From NCBI RefSeq assembly GCF_018143015.1, contig NC_054747.1, forward strand, positions 35,352,733 through 35,416,732: a stretch of DNA of 64,000 nt. The letters run 5' to 3'. Positions 49,201-61,800 of this stretch are shown here, one piece after another. The DNA is from Lytechinus variegatus. Taxonomy: Eukaryota; Echinodermata; Echinoidea; Temnopleuroida; Toxopneustidae. How positions within the stretch are numbered: the stretch's first letter is position 1; each line of letters starts with the position of its first letter. Below the pieces are notes generated by a model that saw only the letters and a program-made list of their open reading frames with translations, made no database searches and was not told the DNA's origin. A program made the position numbers and the translations under genes.

Positions 49201-49706
49201 TTAAAGGACAAGTCCACCCCAACAAAAACTTGATTTGAATAAAAAGAGAAAAATTTCACAAAACAGTTATATGCACATCTCGGTCGGTATGCAAATGAGG
49301 AACTGATGACATCACTCACTCACTATTTCTTTTGTATTTATGAAATATTTTTATTTTCTCGTCATTGTCATGTGAAATGAAGTTTCATTCCTCCCTGCAA
49401 CACGTGGAAATTTATTATTTTAACATTTTGTGATTTAGGCAACGAGGTCCTAATTGAAATTGAAATAATGTATAATTCAAACAATGAAAACCAAAATAAA
49501 TAGTGAGTGAGTGACATCATCGACTCTCTCATTTGGATGAAGCTGGCTCGTTCATATAACTATTTTGTTAAAAATAAACAAAACTTTGAAATGTCATAAC
49601 TTTCTTATTTTACATCCGATTTTGATGAAATTTTCAGCATTGTGCTTGTCTGATTTCTCTCTATTGATTCAAATCAACATTTTTCTGAAGAGGACTTGAC
49701 CTTTAA
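49201..49706. repeat. Foldback element (TTAAAGGACAAGTCC ends), copy 2, inside the giant element
   Basis: Same family as 18173-18784: begins TTAAAGGACAAGTCCACCCC and ends GACTTGACCTTTAA. It has no partner in the left arm, so it entered the right arm after the giant element was formed. Confidence 0.8.
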
Positions 49707-49749
49707 TGGTTGCAGGGTCTTTGTTTTGTTGTTGTTGTTGTGTTTTTAA

Positions 49750-51160
49750 TGACTTTTATAACTGGGTCTGACAGAAAGACTACGCTACAGTTTCATGTTA
49801 TTCAGCATAAAAAGGATCGTGGGTCTTTGTTTTTTTATGATTATTATAATTTTTGAAATAAATGGGTCTGGAAAAAAGACTTTGGACTTATATCATAATT
49901 TTTTGATTAACCGGGTCTGGAAAAAAAGATTTCGCATTTTTGTGCTATATAAACACATTACTATAAAGTTTCAGCTTTTAGTTACCGGATCTGGAGCAAA
50001 GCCTATGCTTGATTTTCAATTTACCATTATCGTCTGGAGAAAAGACTAAGCTCGATTCTCATTTTTATTCCACTGGAATATCATTAATGTATCTCATTTG
50101 GGACTAAAATTATAATTTTTGAAATAACCGGGTCTGGAAAAAAGACTTTGGATTTATATCATGATTTTTTAAACACCCGGGTCTGGAAAAAAGATTTTGG
50201 ATTCATATCATGATTTTTGAAACAACAGGGTCTGGAAAAAGACTTTGGACTTGCATTATTATTGTTTAAACAACCGGGTCTGGAATAAAGACTTTTGATT
50301 TATATTATAATTTTTGAAACAACAGGGTCTGCAAAAAGACTTTGGATTTATATTATAATTTTTGAAACAACCAGGTCTGGAATAAAGAATTTGGGCTCAT
50401 ATTATTATTTTTGAAACAACCGGGTCTGGAATAAAGACTTTGGGCTCATATTATTATTTTCGAAAGAACCGGGTCTGGAAACAACCGGGTCTGGAATAAA
50501 GACTTTGGACTGATATTATTATTTTTTAAACAACCGGGTCTGGAATAAAGACTTTTGATTGATATTATAATTTTTGAAACAACAGGGTCTGGAAAAAGAC
50601 TTTGGATTTATATTATAGTTTTTGAAACAACCGGGTCTGGAGAAAAGACTTTGGACTTATATTATCATTTTTGAAACAATCGGGTCTGGAATAAAGACTT
50701 TTGGATCATTTGATTATTTTTTAAACAACCGGGTCTGGAATAAAGACTTTGGACTTATATTATTATTTTCTAAACAACCGGGTCTGGAATAAAGACTTTT
50801 CATTTATATTATAATTTTTGAAACAACAGGGTCTGCAAAAAGACTTTGGATTTATATTATAATTTTTGAAACAACCGGGTCTGGAATAAGGACTTTGGGC
50901 TCATATTATTATTTTTGAAACAACCGGGTCTGGAATAAAGACTTTGGGCTCATATTATTATTTTCTAAACAACCGGGTCTGGAATAAAGACTTTGGGCTC
51001 ATATTATTATTTTTGAAACAACCGGGTCTGGAATAAAGACTTTGGGCTCATATTATTATTTTCTAAACAACCGGGTCTGGAATAAAGACTTTGGGCTCAT
51101 ATTATTATTTTTGAAACAACCGGGTCTGGAATAAAGACTTTGGATTCATATTATAATTTG
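49750..51160. repeat. Inner tandem array, right arm: about 22-26 units of about 49 bp
   Basis: Inverted counterpart of 43190-44470, with AACAACCGGGTCTGGAATAA, AGACTTTGGGCTCATATTAT and similar. The outer units here are more uniform than in the left arm, and the copy number appears to differ, so the array turns over independently in the two arms. Confidence 0.88.
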
Positions 51161-51264
51161 TTAATTGACCGTGTCAGGAAAAGAGACTTTGCACTTTTGT
51201 GCTAAATGAACGCATTACTATACGATTTTAGTTCAGAACGGATTTGCCAAAAATCCCTTCAAAT

Positions 51265-51480
51265 TTATTACATTTGTGGGTAAAGTCATTATTACATTTG
51301 TGGGCGATCAAAAATTATTACATTTGTGGGTAAAGTGCATTATTACATTTGTGGGTGGAATTATTACATTTGTGGGTAAAGTGTTATTACATTTGTGGGC
51401 GTTATTACATTTGTGGGTAAAGTGTTATTACATTTGTGGGCGTTATTACATTTGTGGGCGATTATTACATTTGTGGGTGT
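51265..51480. repeat. Outer array, right arm: ten TTATTACATTTGTGGG units
   Basis: Ten units, the exact mirror of 42866-43078 in unit number and in the order of linker types. Confidence 0.9.
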
Positions 51481-52632
51481 AACAGGGGGATGATGGGGTA
51501 AGGGGATAGAAAAGGGGTACAGAGAAGAGGGGTAGAGATAGACGCAGGGGTGGATATCTCTCCCGAAAGGTAGGACGTACAGGGGGCTCGAAAATTTGAC
51601 AAGCAAAAAAAAAAATGGTATCATCCCAAAAGTAAGGTCATCTCATTTTTGAATGATGTAGTTCTTCCATCATAAAAGACCAAAAAATAGTAGGGGACTT
51701 TTTATATTGTGTCCCCCTATCTATTTTGAGTAGGGGGGGGGGGCACCTCCCCCTGTCCCCCTAGACAGAGACTGACAGACATATTGGATGGATTATATAG
51801 ACATACATACTGGCAGAGAGAGAGTTAAATAGACTGAAAGGAAGAGAACGAGAATAAGTTTCTTTGGGAATCAGTTTCGTTGCGAACAAGTTGGCTGAAG
51901 ATGCTCCTGGTGTTCATGGTAAACCCACATTCTAATGTTGTACAAACTTTCTTTATGCCTTTTACTACTGCATAGTCCTATATATGTAAACTGTTTGTTT
52001 CCCGTTAAAATGTAATTGGGAAAATGTCATTCTGAAACTAAGAATAAACATTACGAAATTTAAGAGATGATTGCAATACAAATTTGTAGAGGGAAGAGGC
52101 CAAGTAGGGCATATCCCGGTCTCACCTAAAAAGAAAAAAAAATATGGGTGATTGATTTTCTTTGCATTTAGTCACGTTTGGAAATAATATTCCTGCGTTT
52201 AATGCAAAACTATGCAGTGTTTTTTCTGTTTGAGTCAACTTGATTTCCCGAGCATCGGTCTACACCATTGGGTTCTTGACATTGATGTAAAAACCAAGTC
52301 ATTTATAGACCTATTTAAAATCATGATATGCTCCATTAGCTCTATGCCGCTGCATGGAATCTTTCTTATCTTGGTCCTTTTCGTCCTTTAAAAAATGGTG
52401 CAAGGAAACAGATAAAAGAATAGAAATTGAAGTGAAACATTATTATGCAACGATTCAGCATATCCAAATTTCTTCTTAAAAATATTTTTTTTCGGTGGGG
52501 GGGGGGGGGCTGCTCCAAATGCCTCTTTTTTGGACCCATCCAATGTAAATATCAAAGTTCTTTCAGATATCAAATAAGTAGTTCGAGAGCACTAATGCTC
52601 TTTAGTCATACCGACGTGATCGGCCCTTTATC

Positions 52633-52651
52633 ACGTCATTCCTAATGACGT
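52633..52651. promoter_or_regulatory. CRE/ATF-type inverted repeat upstream of gene 4
   Basis: ACGTCATT-cct-AATGACGT is a perfect 8+8 bp inverted repeat carrying two TGACGT half-sites (the CREB/ATF/AP-1 bZIP half-site). It lies about 70 bp upstream of the TATA-like box. The same element is kept upstream of gene 3 at 29324-29342 with one mismatch (ACGTTATT-tct-AATGACGT). Confidence 0.45.
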
Positions 52652-52721
52652 ATCATCCCGCGGTTGGGAGTCAGTTTCATGTTTGTGAATGAACTTTATC
52701 ATAACTTCACTTAAATTAGCG

Positions 52722-52728
52722 TATAAAT
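52722..52728 (+). promoter_or_regulatory. TATA-like box of P450 gene 4
   Basis: TATAAAT about 120 bp upstream of the start codon, inside a block of roughly 900 bp that aligns with the region upstream of gene 3. The aligned gene 3 sequence is TATGAAT (about 29414-29420). Confidence 0.5.
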
Positions 52729-52841
52729 TGTGTACTTACATCATTACTATCGCTGAAAATTGGACCATTCGACTGAACGACCTGGGGCAAAGACTGAACA
52801 TCTTTTTGCGATCAAGGTTGTACCTGTGATTGAAAGTCGAG

Positions 52842-55800
52842 ATGGAGATTGAGTTTATGGGGACGTCGATGTCATTGACCTGGCTGTTAGGCTGGTTCAC
52901 TCTCGGATTCGTCACCCTGTATACATTGTGAGTAGGCCTATTGCCAGGAAGATCTGTCTAAATCTTGAAAAACACTAGTATAACATTATATATATATGTA
53001 TATATATATATGTTTTTACAAAATTAAAAGTATTCGTTGTTTTAGAATGAATGTCAACGTGTCGTTGACATTCCTATTTTCAAGAATCAACCATAATTTC
53101 TCGAAAAACCTGATGTCCTAAAAAAAAAATAGCTGGAGAGAGGCACTCAAATAGAGCAATGTTTTTAATATCATATTCATTTCGTGCATTAAAAAATTGT
53201 ATAACGAATAACCCAGACCAAGAAGTCTTAGATTGCATGAAGATTTAGACCAGTCGAGTTATGAACCACCTAGATATTTTACTGCATCTGGCAAGAAGTA
53301 ATTCTAACAAAAAGATTGGTGAACATTTGATACTACTTAGATTCCAGAACTTGTAAAAAGCAAAATATACATACATTGCATAAATTTTATTTATGCTGAA
53401 ACTAGTATATGATTTAATCAGTTAGATTTTTTTGTTGAATAGATATATGAATATCAGATATCATTAGTTGGTAATTTCGCAGCAAGTCTACCACATTGTG
53501 CAATGTTTACACTGTAAAAATAAATCAACGACGTGAAGTGTTTGTACAATACCAGTCTTTTATCGTAAGGATTAAAATGTCATCAAATTCTTTGGTAAAA
53601 TAAACAGGTGACATTTCAAAAATAGACAAAAATCTGACGAGCATAGCACTGAAAATTTCATCAAAAATCGAATGTAAAGTAATAAAGTTTAGATATTTTA
53701 AATTTTCGCTTAATTTCACAATAAAGTTATATGCACATCCTGGACGGTATGCAAACGAGGAGACCGATGACTTTATCCACTCACTATTCTTTTTGTATTT
53801 TATTACATGAAATGTTCAAATTTTCCCTTCATTATCAAGTGAAACAAAGATAAATTCCTCCCTGAACATGTGGGATTACCATTGATTTAATACTATATGG
53901 TTCAGTCATGTTTGTCCTTACTGTGAAATCGGTAAAAATTGAATTATTTAATAATTCAAACAATAAAAAAAGAAGAGGAAATAACTAGCAAGTGAGAGCA
54001 TCGTCGAATGTCTCACTTACATGTCACTGAGTTGGGCATAAAACTGATTTGTAAAAAATAAGCGAAGCTTTAAAATGTCTTAACTTTTTTTTTAATTTTA
54101 CATGGGATTGTGTTAAAATTTTCAGCATTATGCTAGTTTGATTTTTCAGACTGTCAAATATAATGAAATAACTTTCGTAAATATGCATGCAATTTCGTAA
54201 ATTTGATCTAATTATCTATATGGGCGAAAATTAAAATACTCTGGATGAAAAGCGGTTATTTATTCTTTCTTTTGGTCATGGAAAGGGGAAACCTGTCAAA
54301 AACGTCTTTGAAACAACTCCAAAACAATGCAGAGACGCTAAAAATCTGACAAACTCATTTTTTTTCTTTATAAAATATCATACTTTCGTTAGATTGGACG
54401 GTTAGAGTGACTTAAAAAAGTTATTCACAACCGGACTAGGACCAGGGTACTAATGACAAACCACATATTGATTACTCTGCATAGAGGGTAGGCCTGCATA
54501 CGCTCTCAGACTACTATGTAGGTTGCATTTATAGGAAATAGCGAGAAATGAGGGGTTCTGGCACAGTGGATATGTCTTCGGAGTTTGAAATACAAGGTCC
54601 GGGGTTCAAATCCCACCGCAGCACTCGCGTCGTTTAGCAAGACGTTTATCTAAATTTGCCGCTCTCCACCCAGGTGTAGAATGGATACCCGATAGGAAGG
54701 AATTCCTTGAATGCTGGAGCGTCCGATCAGGATAGCCGTGCATAAGTTGGGGTAATAGTGTGTATGGCTTAGAGACATTTGTATTAAGAACTTTATAAAT
54801 GTCGCATATCATTATTATATTAATTTCTTTTCGTGAACTTTTCGACAGGACTAAGACCAGTCTCACTAATTGTGATTATCAACCCATCTCTCATATTATC
54901 TTCCTTAGATATACCGCCCTCTGGACCCACAGTTATTGGAAGCGGAAGGGAGTGCCGTACGAACCAGCTCTACCTCTAATTGGAAACCCAATATTCACAT
55001 CGGTAGGCCTTAATGATTAAACCAGGGGCCAGTTACACAAAAATTAGCAATGATCTTTAAACATTTTTCGAAGACTGATTGCACTGACTACAATTTACAA
55101 TCAATCATGAAAATCAAGCGTACGATCAAACGCTAACCTTTGTGTTACAGATCCCTTGACGTTCTGTGTAAGGGGGGGGGGGGGGTGGGGAGGTCTAACG
55201 CGAAGTAAAATGAGCATGCCTAGAGTCATAATTTGATGGTCAGTCTTACGTTTTGATTGTTTAAAGCCTACTGAAAAAAAATATGCGTGTGTGTTGGGGG
55301 GGGGGGGGAAGTCCGGCCCCGTTGCAGCGCCCCCTCGAATATACTTTATTCGATGAATTAGCAACGCATCTTGCCAATGCGAAAATCCATCGGGTACTGA
55401 CTTTCCTAATTCTTCTTTCTCGTTTTAGCTATCATTAGCTACAATGCTTGAAATATTAAAGGGACAAAAGTACTTCAATGCCATTTTTCCTCAGTCGTAT
55501 TTTTTTAATCACATAAATCTGATCGAGATAGATGAGGCAATTTATTACACATCCAACATCGTGTGTGATAAATCTGGACATAGGCAAATACTCAAAGAAC
55601 CGACAATGGTTTCTATTTGTAACTATTTGAAGAACAAAATCATGACCACCATAATCTGGTTTCAACTAACAGAAGATTTTTTTTTATTTCAATGTCAGCA
55701 TTCAATATGGGCTAATAATGAAGCGAGTAGTGTGAACATTCTCATTCATTTGTTTGATTTCTTTTTGCAGGGAACAAAAATCCCTGAAATTTTCGAAGAG

Positions 55801-58800
55801 TGGTCGAGAAAATATGGAAAGTTCTACGGGTAAGTACTCAGAAAAGATTTTGCACTTCAAAAGTAGTGTTATTTTAACCTGGCCAGGGGCGGAGGAAGGT
55901 TTTTTTTTTTTGGGGGGGGGGGGGGGGCAAGCCAAAAAAGCTATTTATAACGTCAAAAATGGGCATATTGGTGCGAAAACGGATACTTTCACCAGGAGAT
56001 GATCATCTGCATGAAGTAGACGTGTGTTTTGTAGTAATCAAATTGAGTAAAACCTCTTTCGATTGGTTTCTGATTGATAAGATATATATCCAGGCAAGCG
56101 AGCGGTTTGAAAAAAAAATCTATCTGAAGTTGTGATTCGAGCGCGAATCGCAAGTCAAAGATTTTTTTGATCTTCTAACCTAGCATGTATTATGTTTTAT
56201 TTTGAATAAGGGTACACTTCAAAAGGCATATTTTCCTATGGATTTTTTTTTTTTGGGGGGGGGGTAGGCAAGAGCCCTTGGTTCCTTCTTTCACTGAACC
56301 TGACGAAAAGTGATGTATTCCATTCCACCACAAAGACAATTAAAGTTAATTTAAATAAAAAGAGAAAGGTCAAACAAGCAAATCATCAAATTCATCAGTA
56401 TCAGATGCAAACGAAGCTAAGACATTTTAAAGCTTTCTCTGATTTTTCATGATAAAAGAAATATATGCATAACGTAACGACATGCATATGGGAAAGTCGA
56501 TAATATCACTCACTATTTTCTCTAATGATTTTTTTTGAAAACCTGAAATGAAAAAAAAAAAATCATTTTTTTGCAGAATTGATAACTAGACTATTCATCA
56601 AATCACAAAGCCAATTTCGTGTGTTCATGAATCTGTCAAAATTTTGTTCTTACATTATACTGAAGAGAAAATGAAAATACTTTTCTCAATCTTTTTCCGG
56701 CTAGATTTTATGAAACGGAAATATTGTTTGAGTACATGTATATTAACAGATAAAAAAACATAGTAATCAAAGCGTGGTAACATGAAGTTTGTATTATAAA
56801 AACCTTTCAAAATTGTTACATCAGGCAAAATATGTTTTATGTATCTATGCATTGCCTCTCTACTTATATTACAATCTAAAAAATGAAGCAAATATATATT
56901 CAGATCATTTCTTAAATTCTTAAATAACATTGATTCATTTAACAAGAGCCCACTGTTAAGATATCAGTAATAATCAAGTCTTTGAACAGACAACGTTGGC
57001 CATACAATGGCTCAGAAATCGATGTCGAAAAAGAAAACCTTAAAGCGGCATGAATAACCAAGGGCCTTTTTACACGTGAATCTTGAATCATCATTGTAAT
57101 GATGATTGCTATTGTGATCGTGACTGTAATAAGCGTTCGTGATTCCATCATGTTCTAGTTTGGATTCACACGTGCTAAAAATTTATTAGCCGTATTTTTC
57201 ACTGGAAGCATCATTTAAAATTACGATTTTTTTACCATGTGAAAAGGGGTAAGAAAGCTATCAAACCGGCCATAAACGGATGAAAACTGTATCTTTCTGC
57301 ATCCTGTCGATAGGACGTTTTCATTTAGTGTTCCCGTCATTGTCGTGAGTGATCCCGAGATATTACGACTTGTTCTGGTGAAGAGCTTCAACAATTTCCA
57401 CAACAGAGTTGTAAGTATCAGAAACAATTTATATTTTTTTCTTTTTCATAATCAGTAGGGTCCATTTTGAAAACATTGTCTCTACAACTATTGTAACTTT
57501 GCCATAATGGCAATTGCCATGGTAACAGGGCTCAGCAGCATAATCAGAATCAAGGTTACCATGGTAGTTGCTATATTAGCAAAGTTACCATATTTGTAAT
57601 TTCTAATGACATGGGCACCAGGTCTCGTATCATACTCCTCTTAGAGATTGGGAGCCAGAGCTGATGGAGTGGAATTTACAGATTTTGAGAGTGAATCTTT
57701 ACTTTTTATGAGTAAAAGTCTGAATCTTTTCTACACTTTCACTAAAAAAGGGAAAAACTTACCGGTATTTTTAAACATCTCATAGTTATTCACTTTTTGT
57801 CTGTCTTGCTTTCTAATGAAGAGCTTTCCGCAGATTCCCGATGAACTTCAAAATATGGTGTCCCTGGCGGAAGGGGAGCGCTGGAAGGAAATAAGAAACA
57901 TCTTAACCCCGACATTCAGCGGTGCAAAGATGAAACAGGTAAGTATGTCAGCTTTACTGAGCGAATGTCCTTATTGAAAAACGGAGTGTTTCAGTTTGTT
58001 ACACAGTGAGTTAACGGTATGTTTACAGCGTGTTCTTAATCATGGTGTGGAGAACCATATGAAATTACCTTCACATTGTTCCCTTTTGAACATGTTCACT
58101 CAGTCGCCAACGTCGACACAGTGAACATAAATAGTTGTGTAGTTTTTAAATTAATAAAATTCGTACACATTTGTGTGTACTTTCGTCACATATCACAAGA
58201 CACTGCTCATGTTGTTGAATTTGAAACACATTTCCAGATTATGCACCATTTGAACACACAACGAAGACACCGCATGATACTGTATTCCTATTATTTATAA
58301 TCAGGTCGGAGTCCGTGAACAATATTGTGATACCGACGACACTTAAACTACTAACGTGTTACGATGAAGGTTTTGATTGGGAGGACGGTACAAAATAAGG
58401 AAAGGAAGTTAAGCTTACTAAATAGGGTTTCATGAAGGCCTGAAGTAATCCTAGAGTACTTTCTTCTTTACTTATACTTATACAGATGTCCAGTCTTGTA
58501 AACGCTAGCGCAGACAGTCTAGTCAAACACATTGCGATCAAACAGAAAGACAAAGGGTACATCGAATGTCAAGAGTAAGTCAATTGCCAATAACCTATTC
58601 TTAAAATAAGCAGCCTAAACTACTTCAAATAGCATTGATTGCAGATAACTTTTTTAGACTTATTCCCATTTGACATGTTTGATATCGCTTTTAAAACAGG
58701 AGGCTATGGAATCATATCCTAGGAATTGATCTACATTTTGCCGCATCCAACCCATATTAAATGGCATTAAATGGTTCCTAGCATGCAGAAGAGTTCCTTG

Positions 58801-61800
58801 AATGCACCAAGCGACCTAAAAAGCTGCTGAAACTGAAACCAGTATGAGGGTATTATATGCGCCGTGGAACATTTATGAATTGCCATGAGATGATGATTTA
58901 TAATTGCTTTGTATCACTATTATCATCGTTAAAAATGGCATAATATCAGGCTCACACCCACACAATAATAAAAAAAAAATTCAAATACCTTTTACATCAG
59001 TTAATACCCCTGACTGTTTGAACCAGAGTAAAAATAATCTTGCTGTTGATGATAATGATGACAACGCTTCACTTTCATTATAGTTCCTATATGAATTCCA
59101 AAAAATCTGTAGCTACCACTTACTTATTTTGTCCCATCATGGTTAACTCCTTGAATTTTTATTCCATTTCTCACTTAACTTTCCCCACAGCATCTTTGGG
59201 GCCTTCGTCATGGATACTGTTGGAAGTTGTGCGTTTGGTCTTGACATCGATTCCCAGTCTGATCCAAAAAATCCTTTCGTGAGCAATGCTAAAAAGGCCT
59301 TCCAGTTTGACATCTGGAACCCATTCTTCATTATCGGAAGTAATCATTTTGTCTGTATATATGCAGAATTGAATTTTCGTACTGGGAAGCTTAAGGCTCG
59401 CAATAACATGTAAAATGTTTTGAAAATCACCGTCAAATGATAATGAACTTCTGGGAACTTTTTGGCGACAAAGGTGAACCCTACAGCAATTTCTTCCTAT
59501 GATTTGGAGCTGAGAAAAGTTGCAAATGTGACGTTTATATTAGAGTGCAGGACGCAACTGCTGTTATAATTCACTAATATTTGACAGACCCCTTGGTTGA
59601 CAATACATTTTCTATGTTCTTGACTCTGACTGTCGTACGTCAAGGGAATGGAAGAAGATAAGCATCCACATCTGAGAACAACTGTAATGCCAACTAACGC
59701 TAAGAATTGAAATGAAACAACAACACGACCGGGACAGTGTATACTTTGGGGGGAGGGGCGACATCACTTGGCAGCGGAATTCGTTTGAGGTATCAAATGT
59801 TGGTGAAATGTCAGTTTCACCTAATCGTACTTCCCTCAAAACCCTAACTCATTATACAGTTTGCTCCCTTTACGACATAACATGAGATGACCAACTAGTT
59901 AGCATGGTTAGGGAAAAAATCCTTATGCAATACTACGTATGGCAAACGAAATTTGCAAGCCAAATTAAGACAGACTGGTGGAAGCTATACAGGAGGTGGA
60001 AAGAGGGATGGATGGTAGACTAAATAATTACGAAATTGGGCTTTTCTCGTTTAGTCATTACACTGTCTCGAAAATAAAAATAAATTGAATCCTAAATCAT
60101 TTTCTCGTTTGGTCGTTACGATCTGAAGTCAGACGTAAATCCAATCTTTATCACCAAACACTTCTGAATCTTAACCTGTAATGTGGTTTCACTTCATAGC
60201 TATTTAACTTTTCTTCATATTTTTTTGTCAAAGGCATGATTCCAGCTCTGGGGAGAGTCTTTACTTACTTCCGACTGGGATTGTTCATGGGCGCCGATGT
60301 AGTCGATTTCTTCAAAGATGTCAACAAGAAAGCCATTGCTTTGAGACAGAATATAACATCAGGATCCGACTCCAAGGTTTTAACATATATATATATAATT
60401 CTACTTTTGAAGGGTTGTTTTTTTAATGATGACGATACGAGGGATGAAATGTGGTAAGGTAACCGCACACCTTACGATTGGTCTGCGACCCGATTTCAGA
60501 AAAAAATGAGTAGAATTTGATGCTAGTATTGAGATTTGGAATATCTTACTGTGTAATGTTCTAAATAATCGTACAAATTTCTATTCAAATCCGTGACTAT
60601 GCCCCATCCTTATTAGAATAAAAGCAAATTTAATATCTAGTCGTAATGACGTCATAGCAGTCGTACGATTTGAAACTAATTTGGCCTTTACTACAGAATA
60701 AAGGCTTGGTAATCTTTCAAAATGGTTATATAAGTATTATTTCAATTAGTTTTAACCTCAAATAAAATGATATGTTCCGTTCAAGTTTTCAGAAAATGAG
60801 CAAAATGCTATTTGTTCCAAAATCGGATCGCGAACAACCGTAAGGTGTGCGGTGGCCTTTAATCTCCTTCCAATGTAACATCAACTCTACTCTAAATACT
60901 AGTTGAAAACCAACATGCCCATCTTGAATACCAAAACTGATATACATATTCGAATTTCATACCATTTTGTTAAAAAGGATCGAACCATTATTCATGAAAT
61001 TCACTCTGAGAAGGAATTCAACACACGTTTCCGACATTAAAAGAGAGAAAAGACACTCAAGGAGTGATTTGGCACAATTGTTAGTCAACCATGCGCTTAG
61101 ATAAGTACAAGCTATTCTTACTGAAATAGTTCCACAATTTATTCACCTAATTGACGCTCATTTTATTTATTAGCCAAACGTACGATTTTACTCCTCAGAG
61201 GGTTGACTTCCTACAATTACTGCTCGATGCGCAGAATCAGGAAAACATCAACAAAGTTTACAAACCTGAAGAAGAGGAGGATGAGGACGATATCCATGCT
61301 GATTTGGACAAACATCACGATACCCAGTATCACTCAAGGGGTATTGGCAAGAAAAAACCTCTGACAGACAACGAGGTCCTAGCTCAGGTATGACCGATGG
61401 AGTAACAAATCCCAATTAGCATTTTTATGATTCTAGATAGAGTTTAGAATGTGAAAGGATCGCTCCTATACGCTATCCGATGCCTTGAATCTAATTAGAT
61501 CTGGGTTTCTTGCATAATAGCTGAAGTGCAATCTAAATCAAACGCAAGACTTGATTCTAAACCAGAAAAGCACATTTGGAATTTGTTTTTTATTAGGGAG
61601 GGGGCAAAGGCACATTATTTAAATGGCGGAAGATGAGGACAATACCATACGTGATTTGTACAAGGCACCCTGGTAGACCTACTTGCCTACTTGCTTCTTG
61701 TCTGGTATCGTCACTGTCTGCGTTTCAGGATTTGACCAGGGAATTCCAACTCCCTGGTTTGACCGATTTTGACATAATGGAAGGTATCCAGCGGTTCACA

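Larger units (their letters stand above)
42860..51484. mobile_element. Giant foldback (inverted-repeat) element, about 8.6 kb, non-autonomous
   Basis: The left end TGTTGCACCCAC (42860) is mirrored by GTGGGTGTAACA (ending 51484). The arms (about 42860-46350 and 47090-51484) mirror each other domain by domain: outer 16-bp arrays, a 100-bp unique stretch (for example GGATTTTTGGCCAATCCG / CGGATTTGCCAAAAATCC), about 49-bp arrays, a DR1-bearing TIR repeat and a 7SL-like SINE. The centre is about 0.75 kb. No transposase frame was seen. Flanks are G-runs on both sides (gggggggg / gggggatg), so a target duplication cannot be judged. The plan, long inverted repeats with an outer domain of about 15-bp tandem units, recalls the TU foldback elements described in sea urchins; sequence kinship is not verified. 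Confidence 0.8.
51485..52841. other. Intergenic DNA between the foldback element and gene 4
   Basis: Purine-rich GGGATAGA and GAGAGA stretches with G-runs to about 51850, then the block that aligns with the gene 3 promoter region (from about 51950) including a G-run/GCTCC segment at 52495-52515, a CRE-type inverted repeat and a TATA-like box. No gene other than the gene 4 promoter. Confidence 0.65.

Noticed and set aside
51276-51482. 68-codon frame with repeated ITFVG/LLHLW peptides
   Set aside because: Translation of the right outer array, mirror of the left one.
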